NCBI GenBank assembly: GCA_027574665.1
Contig: CM050656.1
Location: 17,063,501 to 17,127,500 of the forward strand
Direction of reading: 5' to 3'
DNA: 64,000 nt
Source of the DNA: Rhynochetos jubatus
Lineage: Eukaryota > Chordata > Aves > Eurypygiformes > Rhynochetidae
Each line of letters starts with the position of its first letter. The first letter of the stretch is position 1. The notes below the pieces were generated by a model. That model made no database searches. It was not told the DNA's origin and saw nothing but the letters and a program-made list of their open reading frames with translations. Of this stretch, positions 13,101 to 27,200 are shown piece by piece. Made by a program: the position numbers and the translations under genes.

Positions 13101-16100
13101 AAATTCTGCTGTGATATCAGTTCTCCATGGTTTTTTATTACACTTGCAACACTGAGATACCTTCTGCAAAGAGAGCATTTAATAGTATTTTCTTTCTTGC
13201 CAATTTTTGCCTCCTCACATTTGTCACCATCTCACTAATCAGAGCAGCGTACCGGACTTGTCAGGTGACCTCTCCTTCCATATAAAATATGTTTACTCCC
13301 TCAGCCTTCTGTGCTCATTTCCTTAAGTTTGGCTCATTTCCTCTATTGACATCCTTTCCCAAAACTACCTGTCTGCCTTATGCTTTCCTGTATACAAAGG
13401 ATTGCCTGAATCTGGATAGATTTCTTAAGTATAGTGTGTGGCACCTGACATTTCCCATATTCAAATACGTTGCATTATGTAGCATCCAAAATTGGAACTT
13501 ATTCCACCTGAGTTCTATTTTAGCAATTCTAGCACACATTTGGAAAAAAAGCAAGTAGTTCAGTGCAGAAACACTGATCACACGATCCCATGGAGCTTTT
13601 TCTATACTACAAAATACCCAATACAGAAAAATGAATTTAAAACCTACTGAAATTACTGAAAATTGAATACAATTGATTTAAAACTGGGGTTTTCTCACAG
13701 GCAAGCTTACCTTCCCTAGTATGGATTCGGTTTGAGCCTTGCCTTTTGAAGGACACCAACCTAAGCAGCTGTGATTTACATTTGGTTGTAATGATCTCAC
13801 TTAATTTAGTTACAAGGAAAGGCTTTGCACTATTGGTCTTGGAGCCTGACACAGTAGACAGTTACAGTACCAACAGCAGGCCTAAAGCTCGTTCTTTTGC
13901 CTCCTGACCATCAGACATCCACCTGACAGCCAGCACGGGTTACAAGAAAATGGAAGCAGAATCTTACCTTCTGGCCTTTGATCCCGGGTGGGCCTGGAAA
14001 GCCAATGGGGCCTGGATCACCCTGTACGACAGAAACATCCAGAATCACCACTCTTCACTGGACATGATGCAGGCTTATAAACATGTAGGACTTCGTATCG
14101 TCTCTGCGTTCTTGGACATTTGGTATGAAGAAGTAGCTAATGTCGTTTTATCAGGCATAGAGCAGTGTTTTTTTAAAGAAACAAAATTGAAAAGGCAACA
14201 GTTCCTCAGTTGCAACCACTGTGCAATGTGCATGCTTCTGCATCACACAACATGGCCAGATCATAGCTGGAACAGACTTAGTTCATACCCTCAAAACATT
14301 TGCTTGTAGCCAACACAAATGGGAGTGAAGAAGCTATACAATGCTTGAGGCAATGCTTCTCTCAGAAGGGAGCGGTTTCACCTCAAATTAATATATATAC
14401 ATATTTATCTATTACTGTTTATTGTTTGTGTTACTGTTACACCAACAATCCTCAACCAGGAATCAGGACACCATTGTGGTATGTGCTGCATAAAACACGG
14501 CGTAGATCTGTGTAGAACACAACATGAAAGATGCATATAGACAAAGGTGTTACGCTGGCATATGGCCATTCAAGTTCTTAAACTTTGCAACTACATGACG
14601 GTATATGTGAATGAGAATTGCAGCATCTCAAAAGCCAGGGGGATGGAAGCATGCATTTCCTTATGGATGTTGCCATGGGGGAGGAGGGAAGGATTTTCCA
14701 GTTCTTTCAGACACAGCATAGGCTAGCATATTAGAATGCAAACATACAATCACTTTTTCATATTATCACACTGATTTTAACGTTTCATACAAAGTCAATA
14801 GATTTGCAGCCTAGAAGTGAAATAATCACAAGCTTTGAAGTCTACAATTTCCATTTTAAATATTTATACTCAAACATTTTGGACAGAGAGAGCAGCCACT
14901 AGTTTGACTAAAGCAGTTTAGGAGGAGCTAGCAGGAAAAGCTGCACGGGAAAGGACAAAGCTTAGCATCAAGAGCCTGTTAAAAAAGTGGTTAAATACAA
15001 CACAACATGCAATAACGTGTGCACTTGACATCACCAAATTTTGTCTGTCTTACAAAACTTTCTGAACTGAAAAAAAACCTCACCACTCAGTGTGAAGAAT
15101 TTCTTCCTTATATCTAATCCCAATCTAGGCTCTTTCAGTTTAAATTTGTAATCCCTTGTCCTGTCACTACCTGCCCTTGTAAAACATCCCCTTCCAGCTT
15201 TCTTGTAGGCCCTCTTCAGGTATTAGAAGACTGCTATAAGTTCATTGTTCTAAAAGTACTTCCCTTTTTCTTTTTAAATTTTATTTTAATAAATTAAACG
15301 AAATATATAATTTAAGTTTCAGCGTGGAATATAGTTTATAGGGTTTTTTTTGTCTTTGGTTCATTACATCACCTGTGTCTGCACTGGTCAGTCTCACATG
15401 TGTCAAAATACACCAGCATCAGAGTAAATACAAAGCATTGTGCTGTTATAACTTGTCTGGTTATTAAGCAAGACTTGAACAAAAGCATGGGCCAGACAAA
15501 ACATTTTCCTGTAACTAAGAAAATATTACCTTTTCTCCACGTTTTGCCTGTCCTGGAGAGAATCCTGGGTCTCCTTTAGGGCCCTGTCACAGAGAAATTA
15601 AGCTCAGTAATATCATCAGGGAGGAGAGTTTTTAATAATATGTATGGAAACAAATATTTTCAACTGTTAAAGCAAGAGGAGGGGAAATGTTTATAAGAAA
15701 TCAACTTGCTATTACAGATATTTTTTCCTCATAAGTTTTTCAGTAAAGAACTACGACAAAATATGATAATGTGAGTTTACATTGAAATAAGACTTACATT
15801 TTCAAAATTTCCCAATATCACAAACATTTTTGATAAGCGTGATTTACTGGTAAATCTGAGCAGGATTATGGGAGAGATCTCAGATGAAATGCTCTCCCCA
15901 TGTCCCCACCACTTCAGGACACCACCTATTCTCCAAACACCATGCAAGACTATTGGGCTGTATTACTGCACTGATTACAATCTTGTCCAGGCTTCCTCAC
16001 ACTCAGTACCTGCCCAACACAGCACGGACATCACGGCTGGGAAGGACAGAGGTGTAAACATGCTGCAAACATAATTACAAATTGCTTCCTAGCAGATGAA

Positions 16101-19100
16101 ACAGCTCATCATTCTTGGCCAGGAATTACTGTCCTCATCCAAGACTGGGTAGCAGAGGAGAAGGATGCTGCCACACCGATCTCTCCTACTTCAAATCTTG
16201 TACAACAATTTCCAGTTGTAGTAAATACCTTACTCATAGGCTTTCCTTTCCCCTGTAAGCATAATTAATTCCTTCTAATTTTTAATCTAAAAACCAAACA
16301 GCCCTAGCATGGCCTCCAACTGTGGATTAACAACACATCACCACAGGTCAAGATGTGAGGATAAAATAAAGCATTTCATTATTTATTCTATGTAACATTA
16401 CAGTGTAGTCAGAACAGCGTCAGAATCCACAAGCTACATTTTCTTAACTAATGCATTTTTCAGAGAGCCAGGAATACAGCAAACCTCATGAATACTTTTA
16501 AATGACTTTACAAATACCCATCAACTGTTTATCAGGAATTAAATGCTGAGGACATGAGCTATTGTCTGGAACTACTAGCACATGCTCAGGGCTGGACGCT
16601 ATATGCAAAGGTGTTTGCTAATGCTACTCTTGTGTTTCAAAAGCAAGTGCATAAAGGATGCTTCAGCACAGGAGGGAAAACTGCATGCATCTTGAAGGCA
16701 GAATAAAATTCTGCATGAAGTTACTGTCAGTAAATTTCTGCAACTCATCTGTGATGTTTTTGAGTTCAAAGAAAAATGTACTTTGTTTCAGCTTACATAG
16801 TCAGTGTGGGTCAACTGGATCTTCATAGTCAAAACTTGAGGAGCATGTGGCTGATTTTTATTTAAAGAAAAGTGTTTCAGAAGACACTTTTTTTGAAAGG
16901 ATAGTCTAACAGAAATGAGAGAGATCACTAAGCACCAAGTAATATACACATATCTATATTTTATATATGTGTATGTGTGTTGTGCATGTATGTATATATA
17001 TAGTTCCTTCTGGTCTTAAAATCATGGAGACAGCTACAGAACTGATTGCGATCAATGAAGGGGGTAGATCATTATAAAACAAATCCTAGGAGTAACTGGT
17101 TACAGTTGTTTTCTAGTGATGTATTGTATTATACAGCCAGCATAAATACTGTAAAAAAATAATTATGAATCTCTAAGTTTAACTGTTCCTGTAGAAATAG
17201 ATAATAACAAAAACAGAAAAAAAAAAATAGATTAGCTTGGTTTTACAGTGTTTGACACTGAAAGCTTCATTAAATTTCTTTCTGTGTCCTCAAGCAGTTT
17301 TCAAACACCTGTCATGACAGGTCAAATTCTTGCCATTAGGAATCCCACTAAAACAAATCACGGTTGCTGCTATTTTTCCTAACATATCTATCACATTGTT
17401 CAAATTAAATATGAGTTGAAGGCATTCTGCAACTGCACAAATCTGTCAAATCTGTTTAAAGGGCCTATTTTGCACAAGTTTGAAAGGTTTTATTTAAGCT
17501 TCCAGTCTAGGGTTTTACTGGGTTTTTTGGGTTTTAAATACCACATTCATAAATCTTCAGAAAATTATACTAGCATACTAATCAAGTGATAGTGTCTGAA
17601 ATATCAGAATATTTAAATATCAAAGGTTTGGCACTGATAAAAGAGGTTTTCTTAGAGAATAACCATATTTTTCTTCATTTTTTTTTTAGTCAAGAAAAAA
17701 AAGTTACAGCAACTAAATGCTTATTCTCACCTTAATTCCAGTTTATCAAAGAGGCCAAGATGATTTACGGGAGCTCTATTGCGAAGCACAGATAACTTGC
17801 ATGGATAAGTTTCCAGGTCATCATTCTGCACACACAGGGCTTTTTTTTCCCCTGAATAAATTGTTATTTTGTTTTGATTTGAAGTTCAATTTGATTGATT
17901 ACATTTAATTGAAATATGTTTATAGTAACAGTCTCCATCTGTAAACCAAAGAAGGCCAATTGTTTCTATTACAGCAAACAGTTCTGAGGCTTCTCAAAGG
18001 TCATTAATAAGTTCCTGTATTTACATGGCAACATGGATAAAATAACTCACCTTTGGACCTGGCAGTCCTGGCAAACCTGGATTACCATGTGGTCCTGGAA
18101 TACCCTACAAAAGAAATAAACACAGAAAACAGTGGAATTATTCAGTTCTGCACTGAAGTGTGAACAGTTTGCAGAGAATAATTTTGCTGCATCATTATTG
18201 CTTTTAAAAGCACTGTCTGGGACTTTCAAAGGATTCTCAACAAATGAAACATGCACATCATCCTAAAAAATTAAAAGTGAAGTTGACTACTCCTTTAAAA
18301 AAAAAATAAAAATCTCAGTTTCTGATGTCTTCCTATAATTCTTAACAGATATTTGGCACCCAGCCATTGCAATGTTGGTCTCCAGCTACAAAACTTGGAG
18401 GCATGGGATAAAAATCAAAAAAATAATATTCTGAGGTACCCCGTATACACTGCAAAGAGGAGGAAGTGGATCAGTTCTCACAGACTTAAAAGATGACTCA
18501 AAGCAACATATTCCTCCTTCTCTAAATAAAACATGGATAAAACCCCTTCACCAACCTGATACTCCCACGGTCAGTGTAGAAAATGGACTTGTTACTGAAA
18601 GGGTTGGAATTAAGCCATTCCAGGAGCAGAACAGGCTATCAGAACTATCTGTGCCTTCCAGGACAAGTGTCTGTGACTGCAGTACACTCCGTATTCCTCA
18701 CTTCTTGACAAACCGTGCATTAGGCAAAATATTCCTTGCATCACCTGTCAGCATCTATTCACCTTGCAAACTCTGAGGGACCAAACTGGTGAAAACCTCA
18801 GCAGTTGGTAAGTCAGCAACAAAGCTCTTGTTAAATTCATTAAGGCCAAAATTCCACCCAAACAATTAATCCAAATAGCTAAAAAGGGTTCTTTTTTGTT
18901 TCTCATATATTCAGTGGTCTTAAAACAGGAAAAATGCAGTGTTTGTCCTTCCCTCACATGAGACTGAATTTACCAGTTATACCTCGCAGTAACACCAAAA
19001 GCTGTGTCTGTTAAGCACTCCCTCTCACTAACGACAATGTTGACATAACTCCATGTGCAGTTTGGGAGGTTAATTTGCACACTGGCAACTTTGGAGGCGC

Positions 19101-22100
19101 TGTCAGGGATTTAGGAGAAAGGAAACAAGAAGTGCCAAGGCAGCTGCAGTGCCGAAGTGGCTCCTAGCTTGGGCCGTCTTCAGCACCTCGAGGCATTTCT
19201 CAGGATCACAAAAGGCAGCTCACGTGAAGGAAGACAGAAGTCACAGGGCAGACTGGTAGGTGTGGACAAGAGCTTTGCATCAACAAGGTTTTCCATATTT
19301 TTGGCTCCAAAACTCCTCTATCATATCATGCATCTTCACTAGCTGTACTTGCTTGAATTTATCAGCGTTGTATAAAGTAAAGAGCACTGACATCTCAAAA
19401 AAATTTACTTCTTTTTAGTAGTTTTATAGACTTTCTTGGCCCATATAAATATGTATTTTAAACTCAGAACTACTGGAAAATATTCATCTCTGCCATTTCC
19501 AGACACCCTACTCTCTTCACATTGAAAAGCATGTCCCACTCAATAACTGATCCAGAAAACACCCAGTAGAGCACTGTGCTCTTAAATACTCTATACCTGT
19601 AAAAAAAAGACCTGCAGGAAAAAAACGTATGTACTGCTCACTGCAGCAAAGCCTGTGCTCTGTCCCCTGGCAAGGGGCAAGGCTGCTGTCCCTGCTCTTC
19701 TTGGGGTGCGCCCAGTCACACAAAACAAATCAACGTCTGCTACCATGGCTCATTTCTTGGGCAAATTACTCCGATATCTATCACCCCTTTTATCAAGCTG
19801 CTGAAGCACAACAAACAAACTGATTTTGGGGAGTGTTTTTATTCCCTCTGTCTTGCAGTGGTTAATTTTGTATGCACTGCCTGTTCCTCTGTTGCGGTAG
19901 CAAGCATTGGTTGCTCCCCATCATTCCAAAACCAAATGAACATGACCTTAGATTGCAGCAGATGGGAGCAGCATGGAAAATCTAGAATTTAACACTGCGA
20001 GCAGCAAAAGCTAGGTACAAATGTGACAATGCTCTGTGTACACACCCACACACCGGAATTAACTATGCTGGAAGCTTACAGCAGAAAAAAACCTTTTCTG
20101 TTTGCTTTGCCTTCCTTTAACCCATCTGCTAAAGGTTACTTTCACAGTCACCAAGTGTATGAACGAAGCTGAGAAAAACAAAATTATGCAAACTCCAGTT
20201 TGGTTACTGGTGACCTGCCTAGAGCTACAGAAGAACAAAGCTGTTTTACTCACCCGAGGACCTCTCTTTCCTGATGGACCAGGTAAACCTGGAAGACCTG
20301 GAGGACCCTGGTGATGGAAGATCAAAACAATTGAGGCTAAAACCTGATTCAAGACAGCATCACAAGTCTGAATCTGACCAGTTCTTCTAACTGATGACTT
20401 TCAGCTTGTGCAGACCTTCTCAACTTGAAAACCAATTCCCAAACTACAAGCACGTGTGTTTTTAATCTGGCTCTAAAGCAGATTTCTGTTTAGAAATAAT
20501 CTTATGTCAGAGGAATTGGAGCTAACAAACTAGATAGTAACTTAAGTGTATTTGTATTAAAGGAAGAAGAGATCAGTTCAAGGATTAGAAACAAGCAAGT
20601 GCAGTGCATTTCAAAACAAAGAATAGAGAATAATTAAGCCTTTTTAATAAGTATGCTTGCATGCCAAACATTTTTAAGAAGTCAGGAGTAACTGTTAAAA
20701 AACCTGACATACCACCTCACAGAAAAGACAGACATGAAATAAAAGAAAATAAACATGGACAAATAATTGTTCAGTTTCCTATTACAGGCTTCTGATAAAA
20801 ATAACTGGTAATATGTTGGCCCTTGTAAATAATGAATATTCTCTTTAAAGAAAATATAGTGACTAATAATCTATTTTATTTTTGAAAGGTACATTCTGTT
20901 ATATGCTAGCAGTTAAAAAAAATAATTTTAAGGATGTTGGGCAGCGTACCACCTTCTGTAGTTGTTTTTACTATACAAACCTTCCCTTTTCTGTATGTGA
21001 CTGCTGATCACATTCAAAACCCCAGGATCTACTTCATTGTACTCAAATATGCATGAGAGCTCTTGACTGAAATCTGCACTAATTTATATTTCATCTGGCA
21101 CACTTGAGTCCTAAGGAGGCACAGGCTATTCTTAAGGGTGAACTCAGCTCCTGTCCAAATGCCAGGATAGGGAGCCCCAGCTTTTACAGAACCCAAGTAC
21201 TGCCACTGCAAGGGACAATGAGCATCAAGAAAGTCAGACCTCACGAAGGAGGTCAGTCAATGAGAGCAGAAAGGGATTAAACTTGCTTTCAGCCAGGCTT
21301 CCTCACACTCCTCTGTTCTGTGTATACTACAGCCTCTCAGTGGAGTCACTAGACAAAACAGTGAGTAGCATACTGCCCATCGCCAAGCAGCACAGCTGAA
21401 AGCTGGCAGGAATACCAGGGAAACTAGAAGGGCAAGTGTCATGGCTGAAACAGTCAAGTCACAGGCTTTGCAAAAAAAAAAAAAAAAAAAGGGGGGGGGG
21501 GGGGCGGGTGGAAGAAGGTGGAAAAAAAAGAAAGACAACCTTTGGGGCTTTCTTAGCAACCAACAAATCATTTTCTTAAGACAAAATTTGCATTTTTAAA
21601 AACCTGAAGTTTTGTGGAAGTGATATTTCTTTTTCCTTGGAAAGATAAGGTCACTGGCAGAGAATACATTGCTCGTTATGGACGACTTTAGGCATTGTCA
21701 GGCCAATTACGTTCATTTCGCAAAAACACAGATCACTGGACAATTTTGGGAAAAACACTTGTTCTGAGAAAAAACATAATTCCTCTCCAATTAATCTGAA
21801 TAATCTTAGGAGTCTAATTGTAGTGCAACTGCCTGTTTATAGTGGGGAATATTTGTATGCCCATACATACCGCATTGTCACACTGAAACCCACACCCTGC
21901 ACGTCCGTCTCTGTGTAATTCAGGAGACACAGACCTGTGTAACAGCCCTGCTCTTTAGGTCAAACCCTAACACGTCATGATTTTAGCGTAGGAGGTTCCC
22001 TATTCAGTCTGATTGCATAAGTGCTCACTAGTGTCCTTGTACTTTTCTGAAGTAAAAAGACTGTTTAATAACAAAAAAACCCTAAAACCAAACGTACACA

Positions 22101-24180
22101 AACCCCCTAAAAACAAACAAACACAACCTCCCCAAAAACAAACAAACACAGTAGCAGACACATGGAAAGCTCCTGACCCGGCATTCTTGTCCAGGTCCAA
22201 AAATGTACCTGGAAGGGCACAGAGAGCTCCCACCCTGCCACTGCTGAAGCACTATGCTTTCTAAACTCTCCCCTCAAACCCTAAGTTAAGAGATGCACTT
22301 TGCTTAGAAACCTATCCTGGGACTAACAAAAGGAAACATATTATATTTTTTATTATGTAAAATAGATGCAACTAGTGTGCATTCTTTAGCAATATGTGGT
22401 AGAGTCCTCTATCCCTATGTAAAAATACATTAATAACTAAATCCCACTATTTTCCTAATAGAAATCTTTGTATTTATTAACATCCCTGACCTTTGCTGCT
22501 AAATTACTGAACAAGTACAGTGAGAACATTTTTCCCCTCTATGACTTTTAAAATGGTACCTGCTTCCTTCGCAAAAGAAAAAAACCAAGCACCAAACAAC
22601 ACCCACAAAAAAACCCCCTCACTTTGATTACACTAATTCTTAAATAATTATCTCTTCATCTAAAAAAAAAAAAAAAAAACGCACACAAAAAGAAAATCCA
22701 ACGACAACCAAGCCCTCAGCACCCCCCAAAAGCAGGAAAATATTTTTTGAAGTATGCAGCCAGAGGTGAATAACGCCTTCTCAAGGCTTTCTAAAACAAA
22801 CAATTTTAGATGAAGTCTCTGGTTAACAATAATTAGTAATTAGCACCAGTAATCCAGGTGTTTGATTAAAGTATTAGCAAGGACTCCCTTTAACCAGAGT
22901 ACGTTAGCCCTTAACCTCCAGCTTAGACTCCTCCCTGCAACTCAAGCAACACCTCTGCTGACAGCAGACTGAGTAGACCACATGCAAGTCTTCCTGGAAA
23001 GGCTTTTCCAACTAGTTGTATGAAGGTATTCCACCTTATGTGCTTCTTCAACCTGTGAAACAACTACAGTTTAAATCAGCATGATTATTTTCATACTAGC
23101 CAGGAAATTATTTATGCCTCTTAGGCATCCATGTACACCACAGAAGTCAATGTCTGAGATCGAGCCAGTCCCTCTTAAACCAAGGAGTTAGTCATTTGTT
23201 TGAATAGCACTTCCTTCAACTACTGGAAACCATAATTAAACAAACATGAAGCAATTAAAAGTGTTACTGTGGTTTTTTGCATTTGACATGTTAACCAGCA
23301 ACAAAATAGTGACTTTGTGTAAATATTATTGACATAATTTAAAATTAACCCATTTAAGATCAGTTTGTTCACACAGATCATATGTACCTTAGGGTACTAC
23401 AACTTACTGTCCTTAGGAATCGTGGAAAATTCATTTAGCTATTGAGGGGAGAAGCACAAGTTCCAAAAAATCATGGCTGAATACTGAAATAATTAAAGTA
23501 GATGCTACTCTTCCAGAAATTTTCACTACCTTTCCAATGGTTATAAGGATGAATGTAAAGGTGAACTTTCACAGATGTTTTCTAGGATACTGAAGCTCTT
23601 TATGGGTGCATGTGTTTTAAAATTGCCCTACACCAGAAATAATAGGAAGCATTTCATTTACATATAACAAGCCACTAAGATTTCAGATACAGCAAGCATA
23701 ACAGTGATAAGATGCTTATATTCTCTAGTGCACTGTAACATCACTGGCACCCTCCTCTGACTGCCTAACCAGTCACTCCCCCAGCCTTTATTCTGACTTC
23801 TAATTTTTGTATTATTGCACTGTTTCATCCCATCGGTTTTACACCATCTGGAATTCTGATTCTGTCTCAACATTCTTCTACCTACTCCTAGCATGCTTTG
23901 TCTACCTTCTGAAAGCATAACACTTCATACATACATTGATTTAATTACTGAGCAACAAGGATCCTGCCAAACATGATTGTCCATCTATTTTTTCTTCTTG
24001 CTTCATTTGCATTTCATTGCAAATGATAAAAAAAACCCCAAATGCATGCTTCTCTCTCCAAATGCCCTAGAGCAGGCAGTCACTTCTATATGGTTAACCC
24101 CTCTTCTTTACTGCTGTGGAATTCTTCCCTTTCTGTCAGGAATTCCTACAACAGCCAAAGCAATGTCATCAACATCAGAG

Positions 24181-24219
<39 letters not shown>

Positions 24220-27200
24220 TTAAGACTAACATAATCTTTTTGCTATTAAAAATAAAACAACATTTTTATCTGAATCAGGAGATACTGAGATAGATTTCTC
24301 AGCCAGTGTAGGGAAACCTGAGGGTTAGCTGCAAAGCTAAAATGCGTGAAAGTGATTAACTGCCCAATACATCCCCTGTGGCTAGGGAGAGCCTCAGCAA
24401 GCAATTTTGTTCAACTGAGAAATAAGCCAAGAGTGAAATCTCTGCTGATGCTACCCTTACTGTTGTTTATTTAGTACCACGCATAGGATCTCTGAACTGC
24501 TGTCTGTAAGGGTTCTCACCCTCACACCTCTTGGCTGGAATAAGAGCATCTCACCCTGGATTCAAATCCGCCTAATGCAGGGATTGCATTTCCCAATTCC
24601 CCCGGCAATATCTCCAAACCGCTCCTCCTTACCAACCAGACAGCCTAGGAAACATCACCTTTTGGTCTTCTACTATTTCTCCTCCTGGTGAGTGTCTTCA
24701 TAATCCAGAAAGCTTTCCCAATAGATAAAACGAATTCCTAGCTCATTGCTCAGAGGAGGCCAAATCTTGTACAGATAGGCCTGCAGTTGCAACTACCTAC
24801 CAGCAACTAACCTAAATCAGCTCTTCAGCTCACAACAACCCCTCTTTCTACCTGTGTGGGACTGTCTATCATGTCACTGTAAGCTGCTTTAGGACTATGC
24901 AATGAAGAAAATCAGTTTGAAAGTTAAACAGTTAAAAATACACACCAGATCTATTTATTTTTTTTCATCTTTATACAGTGCCAACACCCCTGCAACACAA
25001 GAAGGCATGGGTCATCAGATGAATGGAGCAGCTTTCCCTCCAAACTAGTGGTTCAGGAGACTACAATGTTCAACCTTAAACTGACTTTGTATTTTTATAG
25101 GGGATATTGTTCATTGCAACTCCTAAAATTTTAATCAGGCTCTTAATATTTTTGAAGAAATAGAGGTGCCCTTATGCTATCCAGAAATTAAAGCCTGAAT
25201 TCTGGAGTCCTGCTTTGCAGGGTGGGTGAATTCCACAGCTGTGGGATCATGGAATACAAGGGGCCTATTTATACCAGGCAAGAATCAATTTTGCTAGATG
25301 ATTAAAAGCTAGAATGAATCAGAGAAGTTTAAGAACCACAAAAGCTAGTTCTTGCCTGTCAACTCCAATAGAATGAACATTATTTCTGTGTTTAAATCTT
25401 GAAAGAAGATTCAAAACAACCACAGCATAATGAAAGAAGAGGGGAAAAAAAAAAAGAGTGGGGGAGTGGGAAAGGTGTGTTTGATGCCTCATCAGAATTT
25501 TTTGCTGCAAGGGAACTCTGCAAGTTCCTCAGTGTTGCTTTTTTAGGCTCCCCACTGATAAGACTCCATGGGTACTTACGTATTAGAATGTTAGAGCCAC
25601 ACAGATAAAAGCTGGATTATCTCTGGTGGTCTCTACATGGTCGTAGTAGATTGAGAAAACAAACCAAGAACACCTCCTCAAGTCAGAGGCCAACAACAGT
25701 GGCTGGTACTGTGCCACGCAACCTCCAAGGAGCACAGTTCTTTACAAAAGCTTGCATGGAAGAGACCATGCAAAGGCCCCTTCTCCCTTTGGCATCAACC
25801 TCTCTGGCAACGCAATGCTTTAGCTTTGCCCCATTCAGTTGGTGCTGCTGTCCTCTTCAGTCAAACTAGTGCCCACAAAGGTCTAGATTAACTCCTCAGC
25901 TCTGAGACAGATCTCTAAGACCCTGGGCATGTTATTTTAAACCTGACACAGCAAAACACTTCAGCACAAACCCACCATATTCATTGCTACAGATTACACC
26001 AAACACAAGGTCTGCTGTAACTACCTTCCTAGACACGACAAACTTCGGTGTCCTCAGTCTGTAAGCGAGGCATAGAAAATGGTAATACAGACATCTCTGA
26101 CCTCTCCAAATCAGCTGTCACCTTTACACTGTGTGTATAGTGTTTTCTCTCTGTGTCTAGAATAAAAATAGAGCATTTGCTTGGAGTTTCTTAGTAATGC
26201 AAACAACCAACAGCATTATCAGCATCCAATTCTGTGCCATGTAAAAAAGAATGGATTTAATTTTCTTTGCCGTAACTGAAATCTCAGTGTACAATCTATG
26301 TGGTAGAATTAAAAGCTTCCATTAGCAGTTACTAAATGTCCTAAACTTCAAAAATGGAAATTAACCTCATGTTGATGACAGCTACTTAGGCCCCATAAAT
26401 ACTATCACAAGGGACAAAAAGAGGGAAAAAGTCTGACTTCACATTCAGAAAAGATTAAGCAAGAGCACCCCTGGACTAACATGAATTAATTGTTAACACA
26501 TTTTTCAATTGTGTAACAACCCCTTTGCATCTGGATCCTATTTAGAGTAAAAATTTAACTTTTAAATTGGTTTTCAGCTGCTACCTTAAGAAAAAATATT
26601 TCAGTGCTGAAAGAATACACACAATAAATTTATGGGCACATTGAAACATGTATTAGGAGCTGCTTAATGCATATCAAATTGCTTTCCAGTAATAACCACA
26701 CAAATTTAAAGGAAAAAAAAAAAGAAAAAGAAGAGCAAGTGGAATTATCTACTCCATGCTATGGTTTAAAAATTTTAACCAAAAACTCCAACAAGCTCTA
26801 TCATATTTCCCAGACTCATCAGGAACTGCTGTTCTGTCTTGTCTGCAGCTTCACGTCTATCGCTGCCACTTTGGAGTATTAAAACTTTTACGAGCCTTAC
26901 GCACACAATAAGAAAGGACAAACACGTTTCTATTGAAAAGCACTATTGTGTATTTGCAATTGTTTCAGGGATCACTTACCCTGCAAAGTGAAGGAACACC
27001 ACAAGATCCTGTAAGACTGTTCTAAAAGCCATTTTATATGCAGGTTTGCATGACCCCGTAACCTCAGTTTACAAATTGTTTTACTGGTCTAGATTCTGCA
27101 ACTGATCTCCTTTGACAATTCTGATTTTTGATAGCATTGATCAACTGAGAAAACTACATCAGTCTTCCAAACAGCCTGGTTGTTCTTTGCAGGGATCACT

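Noticed and set aside
21440-21490. Possible cryptic collagen exon after the A19-G14 tract in intron 3
   Set aside because: An acceptor-like TTTCAG is present on the minus strand, but no Gly-X-Y sequence or suitable donor follows.
24042-24293. Frame with repeated Ile-Tyr residues
   Set aside because: Translation of the (AT)n microsatellite.
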